From: DASQBT01 sp049578545
GTDB taxonomy: Bacteria > Pseudomonadota > Gammaproteobacteria > Burkholderiales > Thiobacillaceae
Direction of reading: 5' to 3'
Length of the DNA: 9,512 nt
Assembly: GCA_049578545.1 (NCBI GenBank)
Contig: JBAUMF010000028.1
Location: 1 to 9,512 of the forward strand
Of this stretch, positions 5,752 to 9,512 are shown one piece after another. Below the pieces are notes generated by a model, which saw nothing but the letters and a program-made list of their open reading frames with translations, did not search any database and had not been told where the DNA came from. The stretch's first letter is position 1. Each line of letters opens with the position of its first letter. The position numbers and the translations under genes are program-made.

Positions 5752-6675
5752 ATGCAAACCGCCTACATCAGCCACTCCGCCTGCCTGCAACACGAAATGG
5801 GGCGCGGCCATCCCGAATGTCCCGCGCGCATCCAGGCGATCGAAGACCAGCTTATCGCCTCCGGCCTGTTTGCCTTTCTGCAGCATCACGACGCCCTGCG
5901 CGCCACGCGCGAGCAGCTGGCGCGCGTGCACAGCGAAGCCTATATCGACACTGTCGAAGCCGCGCAGCCGACGGAAGGACTAACGATGCTCGACCCCGAC
6001 ACCTGGATGAACCCGCACACCTGGGAAGCCGCCCTGCGCGCCGCCGGCGCCGTGGTGCTGGGCAGCGATCTGGTCATGGCGGGCCAGGTGGAAAACGCCT
6101 TCTGCAACGTGCGCCCGCCTGGCCACCACGCCACCCGCAACCAGTCGATGGGCTTCTGCTTCTTCAACAACGTGGCGGTGGGGGTCGCGCACGCGCTGAC
6201 GCACCACGGGCTGGAGCGCGTGGCCATCGTCGATTTCGACGTGCACCACGGCAACGGCACCGAGGACATCTTCAGCGACGACCCGCGCGTGATGCTTTGC
6301 TCCAGCTTCCAGCATCCCTACTATCCCTACCGCGGCGCGGATACCGTCAGCGACCACATCATCCCCGCGCCGCTGCCGGCCTACACCGACGGCAGTGGCT
6401 TTCGCGCAGCGGTGACGGAAAAATTCCTGCCCGCGCTCAACGACTTCAAGCCGCAGATGATTTTTGTCTCCGCCGGATTCGATGCCCATCGCGACGACGA
6501 CATGGCGAGCCTCAAGCTGGTCGAGGCCGACTACACCTGGGTGACGCAGCAGATCAAGAAGGTGGCGGCCAGCCACGCCGGCGGGCGCATCGTATCAACC
6601 CTGGAAGGCGGCTATGAACTGCACGCCCTGGCGCGCAGCGCAGCCGCGCATGTGAAGGTGCTGAGCGATTTGTGA
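5752..6675 (+). CDS. Histone-deacetylase-family hydrolase
   Basis: The 307-residue zinc hydrolase belongs to the HDAC/AcuC/acetylpolyamine amidohydrolase superfamily and is closest in look to bacterial class II HDAC-like amidohydrolases. Visible motifs are HPECPARI (20-27), the active-site RPPGHHA with H125 and H126, GFCFFNN (134-140), the zinc site DFDVHHGNG with D163 and H165, the third zinc ligand D244 in AGFDAHRDD, and the catalytic tyrosine Y288 in LEGGYEL. Every catalytic residue is present, so activity is likely. The natural substrate could be an acetyl-lysine, an acetylpolyamine or another acylated amine. It is cytoplasmic, with no signal peptide. The ATG at 5752 gives the family's normal N-terminus, but no clear ribosome site precedes it. 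It is convergent with the Sll1863-like gene. Confidence 0.93.
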   Translation: MQTAYISHSACLQHEMGRGHPECPARIQAIEDQLIASGLFAFLQHHDALRATREQLARVHSEAYIDTVEAAQPTEGLTMLDPDTWMNPHTWEAALRAAGAVVLGSDLVMAGQVENAFCNVRPPGHHATRNQSMGFCFFNNVAVGVAHALTHHGLERVAIVDFDVHHGNGTEDIFSDDPRVMLCSSFQHPYYPYRGADTVSDHIIPAPLPAYTDGSGFRAAVTEKFLPALNDFKPQMIFVSAGFDAHRDDDMASLKLVEADYTWVTQQIKKVAASHAGGRIVSTLEGGYELHALARSAAAHVKVLSDL

Positions 6676-6689
6676 GGGTGGCGATGGCC

Positions 6690-6783
6690 GTCATCGCGAG
6701 CGAAGCGCGGCGATCCAGTTCAAGGAAACCTGAGGCTGGGCCGACTTTGACTGGATTGCTTCGTTACTGCGTTCCTCGCAACG
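6690..6783. repeat. Inverted REP-like pair, copies E+ and E-
   Basis: Copy E+ (6690-6718) has head GTCATCGCGAGCG and tail GCGGCGATCCAG; at 29 bp it is short. Copy E- (6751-6783, minus orientation) has head CGTTGCGAGGAACGC and tail GAAGCAATCCAG. Here the tails face each other across 32 bp, the opposite arrangement from pairs D and F. It lies directly downstream of the deacetylase stop codon. Confidence 0.72.
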
Positions 6784-6784
6784 G

Positions 6785-6813
6785 CGGCCTGCATCGTCTG
6801 GCGATGCAGGCCG
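6785..6813. repeat. Perfect 12-bp-stem hairpin 1
   Basis: CGGCCTGCATCG (6785-6796) and CGATGCAGGCCG (6802-6813) are exact inverted copies around a 5-nt loop. No T run follows on either strand. It directly abuts the REP pair E. Confidence 0.7.
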
Positions 6814-6826
6814 GGGTATCGATCGC

Positions 6827-6858
6827 CGCCGGCGTGACCCCTCGTCGTCACGCCGGCG
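6827..6858. repeat. Perfect 12-bp-stem hairpin 2
   Basis: CGCCGGCGTGAC (6827-6838) and GTCACGCCGGCG (6847-6858) are exact inverted copies around an 8-nt loop. It lies 13 bp beyond the Sll1863-like stop codon, between convergent genes, and lacks a T run. It may act as a two-way transcript end or RNA 3'-end protector. Confidence 0.7.
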
Positions 6859-6871
6859 CATCCGTGCGGGC

Positions 6872-7162
6872 TTATTTCTGGAAATGCGCCCTGGCCTTGT
6901 CGAACGCCTCGCGCATTGCCGCCCAGGCGGTATCGGTTCCGGCCTTCAGCTCCTTCCAGGCCTCTCCGCTACTGGCCTGGAGTACCTTGAGCCTGGCCGT
7001 GGCTTCCTCGCGGTGTTTGCGCAGCTCTTCCAGCTTCATTTCATAATCGATGGTGAGGTCCTTCTTCGCGTTGCGGGTTTTTTCCTCCCACTTGGCGAGG
7101 TCGGCATTCCACTTGTCCAGATTGCTCTTGAGCTGTTCGACATATTCATTGCGCGTAGTCAT
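6872..7162 (-). CDS. Sll1863-like coiled-coil stress protein
   Basis: The 96-residue soluble protein is almost wholly helical. The start MTTRNEYVEQLKSNLDKWNA, a charged heptad-rich middle (about 20-62) and the end AWKELKAGTDTAW, AFDKARAHFQK match the Sll1863 family of small coiled-coil proteins, annotated as stress-response proteins without a known mechanism. I start it at the ATG at 7162, which has GGGAG 7 nt upstream; the frame runs to 7201 but without family support. It is downstream of the NnrU gene on the same strand with 108 bp between, so co-transcription is possible. I see no convincing promoter in the gap. Confidence 0.82.
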   Translation of the reverse strand: MTTRNEYVEQLKSNLDKWNADLAKWEEKTRNAKKDLTIDYEMKLEELRKHREEATARLKVLQASSGEAWKELKAGTDTAWAAMREAFDKARAHFQK

Positions 7163-7270
7163 GCATATCTCCCGTAGATCGTTGAGTAGGTAAGGTGGCA
7201 TTTCATATCACAATTCAAGCTTGCGCGAGAAATGTGACTCTTGTGATGTCTGGGAGGCGAAGCCCCCTCT

Positions 7271-7846
7271 TCACCCCAGGGGCGCCACCCCGATTAGCCA
7301 GGCATGTCCCCATTTGGCGAACAACCCCCAGGCGACGACGCCGATCACCCCCGCCACCGCGTCGCGCGACCACGGCCCGGCCGGATAGCGCGTGCCGGTC
7401 GCCCGGTCGCGCCGCCGTGCCGACACGTAATCCACGATGGCCCATGCGAGGAAGGCGCCGAACAGCAGCACATTGCCCGGTCGGCCCGTGGAAAGCAGAT
7501 GCGCGAACGCCCAGAGCTTCACCCCCGCCACCATGGGGTGGCCCACCGCGGCCTTGATGTGCGTGCCCGGCACATAGGCCGCCGCCAGCAGCACGAAGGC
7601 CGGCAGCAGGAGCAGGGCCGTGACATGTCGGGTCCAGACCGGCGGGTTCCACAATTCGGGCATGCCGCGGGTTTCGCCGAATCCCACCACAATCAGCGCA
7701 AAGCCAGCTAGTGAAATCAGGGAATACACGCCTTTCCAGGCATTCAGGCCCATGGCCCGCATGCGGGCGGCGCGCCATTCGTCCGCGAAGATGCGCACCG
7801 AGTGCGGGCCGAGGAAGATCAGCAGGCCGAGTACCAATAGGGTCAT
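7271..7846 (-). CDS. NnrU family membrane protein
   Basis: The 191-residue integral membrane protein has about five or six membrane segments (about 1-17, 40-57, 75-92, 107-120, 126-142, 164-180). Family features include FLGPHSVRIF (11-20), GVYSLISLAGF (39-49), GHPMVAGVKLWAFAHLL (102-118) and a closing AKWG. NnrU was named for its need in nitrite and nitric oxide reduction in Rhodobacter, and the family is related to the plant/cyanobacterial isomerase Z-ISO. No denitrification genes lie in this window, so its role here is open. H15, H103 and H116 are candidate cofactor ligands by position, which is inference. The ATG at 7846 has GGAG 8 nt upstream; the frame extends 6 codons further to 7864. 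Confidence 0.88.
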   Translation of the reverse strand: MTLLVLGLLIFLGPHSVRIFADEWRAARMRAMGLNAWKGVYSLISLAGFALIVVGFGETRGMPELWNPPVWTRHVTALLLLPAFVLLAAAYVPGTHIKAAVGHPMVAGVKLWAFAHLLSTGRPGNVLLFGAFLAWAIVDYVSARRRDRATGTRYPAGPWSRDAVAGVIGVVAWGLFAKWGHAWLIGVAPLG

Positions 7847-7878
7847 GATCGAATCTCCGCGCAAGTCCCTGCGGTGCG

Positions 7879-7884
7879 ATTATA
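7879..7884 (-). promoter_or_regulatory. Candidate -10 box for NnrU gene
   Basis: On the minus strand a perfect TATAAT lies about 33 nt upstream of the NnrU ATG, a normal leader distance. No good -35 hexamer is seen at 16-18 bp spacing, so the call is moderate. Confidence 0.42.
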
Positions 7885-7952
7885 GGCTGATGGCGGAACG
7901 TGGTTCGCCGGACACTGTAGGGATGGCTTCTCCCTGGGCTCTGTCCAGGCAT

Positions 7953-8030
7953 CTGGATCGTCACAGACTCTTCGTGGTTGCCATGGCCTTCCGCGGTGAT
8001 TGCCAGTCCCGCAGGGGCGTGGCGATCCAG
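7953..8030. repeat. Inverted REP-like pair, copies F- and F+
   Basis: Copy F- (7953-7987, minus orientation) has head GCCATGGCAACCACG and tail TGTGACGATCCAG. Copy F+ (7996-8030) has head GTGATTGCCAGTCCCGC and tail GGCGTGGCGATCCAG. The heads face each other across 8 bp, as in pair D. Copy F- is the most diverged. The pair starts 9 bp after the HxlR stop codon and separates it from the NnrU gene. Confidence 0.65.
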
Positions 8031-8039
8031 TAGGCAGCC

Positions 8040-8729
8040 TCACCCCAATGCCGACTGTGCCGCCCTGACATCCGCAAAGTAGCTCGAGCCAAACCACACC
8101 GCGATGTTTTTCCGCAGATGCGACGAGCCGTCCACCGCCACCTTGTTTTCCCGAATTGCATTCATGATCGTCGTATCGCCGATCCAGACCGCGGTGAGGG
8201 TCTTCAGGTCGGTCGAGAGCTTCAGGTCGACCTCATACCCCGGGTCTTTCATGCACACATCCACGTCGCCCTCCTGGATCACCAGCCACCAATGCCGGAA
8301 CCTGGCGACCTGATCGGTGAACTCGATCCTGATCACCGTGCGTTGGCCCTTGAAAAACCCGACATTGAGCGAACGATGCATGTCCCAGATCAAGAGCGAA
8401 GGGTCCAGGTCTCCAGTTGAAAGATCGCTGCGCACCCAACGGTGTCCCCAGGCGCCAAGCTGAAAGATGATCGGCACCAGTTCGTCGCCGGCCTTGGTCA
8501 ACCTGTAGAAAACATGTCCGTCCTGCTGCGTGCGTCGGACCAGCGCGCACTTCTCCAGCGACTTGAGCCGCTTGGAAAGCAGGGAAGGGGACATCAACGG
8601 CACACCCTTGCGCAGGTCGTTGAACGACTCGCTGCCGGCGGCCAGTTCGCGGATGATCAAATTGGTCCAGCGCTCGCCCAATACCTCCGATGCCTTGGCG
8701 ATCGGACAGAACTGCCCATACCCTTTCAT
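8040..8729 (-). CDS. HxlR-family regulator with SCP2-like C-terminal domain
   Basis: The 229-residue transcription factor has an HxlR winged helix-turn-helix at about 8-97: FCPIAKASEVLGERWTNLII, the recognition region SPSLLSKRLKSLE and the wing HVFYRLTKAGDEL. A second domain (about 108-215, from DLDPSLLIWDMHRSLN through DPGYEVDLKLSTDLKT and VWIGD) resembles the SCP2/sterol-carrier fold found fused to some HxlR proteins, and may bind a hydrophobic ligand. C8 sits where redox-sensing HxlR proteins such as YodB carry a sensor cysteine, so thiol sensing is possible. I use the ATG at 8729 (MKGYGQFC is the family start); a TTG at 8747 would add six residues. No strong ribosome site is seen. It diverges from a methyltransferase gene, and the spacer holds two candidate operators. 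Confidence 0.9.
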   Translation of the reverse strand: MKGYGQFCPIAKASEVLGERWTNLIIRELAAGSESFNDLRKGVPLMSPSLLSKRLKSLEKCALVRRTQQDGHVFYRLTKAGDELVPIIFQLGAWGHRWVRSDLSTGDLDPSLLIWDMHRSLNVGFFKGQRTVIRIEFTDQVARFRHWWLVIQEGDVDVCMKDPGYEVDLKLSTDLKTLTAVWIGDTTIMNAIRENKVAVDGSSHLRKNIAVWFGSSYFADVRAAQSALG

Positions 8730-8788
8730 AGACGTGGCCCCATGCAATGGCGTTTATCCACCATATGCACTAAATCGCCCGCCTGCCA

Positions 8789-8803
8789 GTACAAATTGTG
8801 TAC
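8789..8803. promoter_or_regulatory. Candidate HxlR operator 1
   Basis: GTACAA-ATT-GTGTAC is a 6-3-6 inverted repeat with one mismatch. It lies 59 bp upstream of the HxlR ATG and shares its left arm CAGTACAAA with site 2. Autoregulation by the HxlR protein is the likely purpose; this is inferred from position. Confidence 0.6.
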
Positions 8804-8918
8804 CTGCATCAGGCCCCAGGCCCGCTTCCGGCCGGTTCCAGGCCGGCCAAGGGCGAGCCAAGTAACTGAATTGCATAGTAATAATGCGAAGGGTGCCCGC
8901 GCCAACATGCCCCCGGTG

Positions 8919-8937
8919 CAGTACAAACGTTGTACTG
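8919..8937. promoter_or_regulatory. Candidate HxlR operator 2
   Basis: CAGTACAA-ACG-TTGTACTG is a perfect 8-3-8 inverted repeat. It lies 64 bp upstream of the methyltransferase ATG. It is the better of two similar sites in the divergent spacer. I could not pick a convincing -10/-35 pair next to it. A GC-rich hairpin, CCGGCC (8828-8833) / GGCCGG (8841-8846), lies between the two sites. Confidence 0.68.
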
Positions 8938-9001
8938 GTCGCTGCCTGGCCAACGGACCAAACTGACCTTATCCATCCTTCAACCACGAAAGGAGAGCGT
9001 C

Positions 9002-9512
9002 ATGACCGCCACTGCTGCACTCAAGCAAACCCCCGTCCCCGACTTTGATGTAATCAAGGCCAGGCAAAAGGCCACTTGGGAAGACGGCGACTACGCCAGC
9101 TTTGCCAAATACATGGAAGCCGGCGCGATTGAAATACTCAACGGCTGGAACATCCCGCAACACAAAACCCTGCTGGATGTGGGCTGCGGCGCGGGGCAAA
9201 CGGCCATCCCCGCCGCCAGGAACGGCGCCAGGGTTACCGGCATCGACATCGCCGAAAACCTGATCGCTTACGCCCGCCGGCGCGCGCAGGAAGCGGGGCT
9301 CGATGTCCGCTTCGACGTCGGCGATGCGGAAGACCTGCCCTACGCAGACGCCAGCTTCGACGTGGCGATCTCGCTCATCGGCGCCATGTTCGCCCCGCGC
9401 CCGGAAGTGGTGGTCGCCGAATTCGCGCGCGTGCTCAAGCCCGGCGGCAAACTCCACATGGCCAACTGGACGGCTGCGAGCATGCCCGGGCAAATGTTCA
9501 AGTGCGTCGCCC
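9002..9512 (+). CDS. Class I SAM-dependent methyltransferase (partial, cut by window end)
   Basis: The first 170 residues are visible and the frame is open to the end of the window. The Rossmann methyltransferase core is clear: motif I LLDVGCGAGQ (57-66), GIDIAENL (80-87) for ribose binding, GDAEDLPY (107-114) for the adenine pocket, FDVAISLIGAMF (119-130) as motif II and LKPGGKL (145-151). It looks like the UbiE/Methyltransf_11 type acting on a small molecule; the substrate is not readable. The ATG at 9002 has AAAGGAG (8989-8995) 6 nt upstream. It is divergent from the HxlR gene with a candidate operator 64 bp upstream, so it is probably the regulator's target. Confidence 0.9.
   Translation, partial: MTATAALKQTPVPDFDVIKARQKATWEDGDYASFAKYMEAGAIEILNGWNIPQHKTLLDVGCGAGQTAIPAARNGARVTGIDIAENLIAYARRRAQEAGLDVRFDVGDAEDLPYADASFDVAISLIGAMFAPRPEVVVAEFARVLKPGGKLHMANWTAASMPGQMFKCVA

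Noticed and set aside
5817..6617. Plus-strand frame of 266 codons inside the deacetylase gene
   Set aside because: Its translation is extremely Arg-rich and low in complexity, typical of an out-of-frame reading of a GC-rich gene.
5752..6675. Defence or antiviral role for the GIY-YIG plus deacetylase neighbourhood
   Set aside because: The genes are separated by a repeat-filled spacer, show no operon structure, and no other defence-type gene is nearby.
7215..7964. Minus-strand frame of 249 codons overlapping NnrU
   Set aside because: The overlapping NnrU frame has family motifs and membrane segments; this one has neither and extends into a REP-like repeat.
233..8030. CRISPR array from the recurring ~35-bp repeats
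   Set aside because: The copies are kilobases apart, vary in sequence, occur in both orientations and lack regular spacers or cas genes.

Overview
This window looks like chromosomal DNA from a moderately GC-rich Gram-negative bacterium. A beta-proteobacterium (Rhodocyclales or Nitrosomonadales type) is my best guess. The guess rests on the protein families present (NrfJ-like, DUF1993, DUF2934, NnrU, Sll1863-like), on Sec and Tat signal peptides, on mDAP-type peptidoglycan enzymes and on codon use. The taxonomic call is inference only. I see no rRNA, tRNA, CRISPR array, transposase or phage gene.

Layout. Positions 1-323 hold no gene, only a probable minus-strand terminator and one REP-like repeat. 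Two minus-strand genes follow: an NrfJ-like secreted protein (324-674) and a DUF1993 protein (870-1376). A divergent spacer with a strong hairpin and a TATAAT box leads into a plus-strand block. That block holds a LysM/YkuD L,D-transpeptidase (1630-2544) overlapping by 4 bp a Tat-exported DUF882/MepK-like murein endopeptidase (2541-3086), then an acidic protein made of two ~78-residue repeats (3187-3723), a DUF2934 protein (3796-4158) with a good terminator, and a small cysteine-pair protein (4245-4472). Facing this block is a small secreted His-rich protein on the minus strand (4733-4984). Next on the plus strand are a GIY-YIG nuclease-like protein (5243-5536) and a histone-deacetylase-family hydrolase (5752-6675). 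Three minus-strand genes follow: an Sll1863-like coiled-coil protein (6872-7162), an NnrU-family membrane protein (7271-7846) and an HxlR regulator with an SCP2-like tail (8040-8729). Diverging from the regulator is a SAM-dependent methyltransferase cut by the window end (9002-9512).

How the genes work together. The clearest functional pair is the L,D-transpeptidase and the MepK-like hydrolase, which plausibly form and trim the same class of peptidoglycan bonds. The HxlR regulator and the methyltransferase share a 272-bp divergent spacer. It carries two related inverted repeats built on GTACAA-N3-TTGTAC, each about 60 bp upstream of one gene, which suggests a self-contained regulator/target module. 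The other genes look like unlinked housekeeping or accessory genes.

The feature that runs through the window is a family of ~30-37-bp REP-like repeats (head GTCATTGCGAGG, tail GTGGCGATCCAG). They occur only between genes and often as inverted pairs. The GIY-YIG gene has an inverted pair directly downstream and a degenerate copy upstream. The spacer at 6676-6871 is made almost entirely of such repeats plus two perfect 12-bp-stem hairpins.
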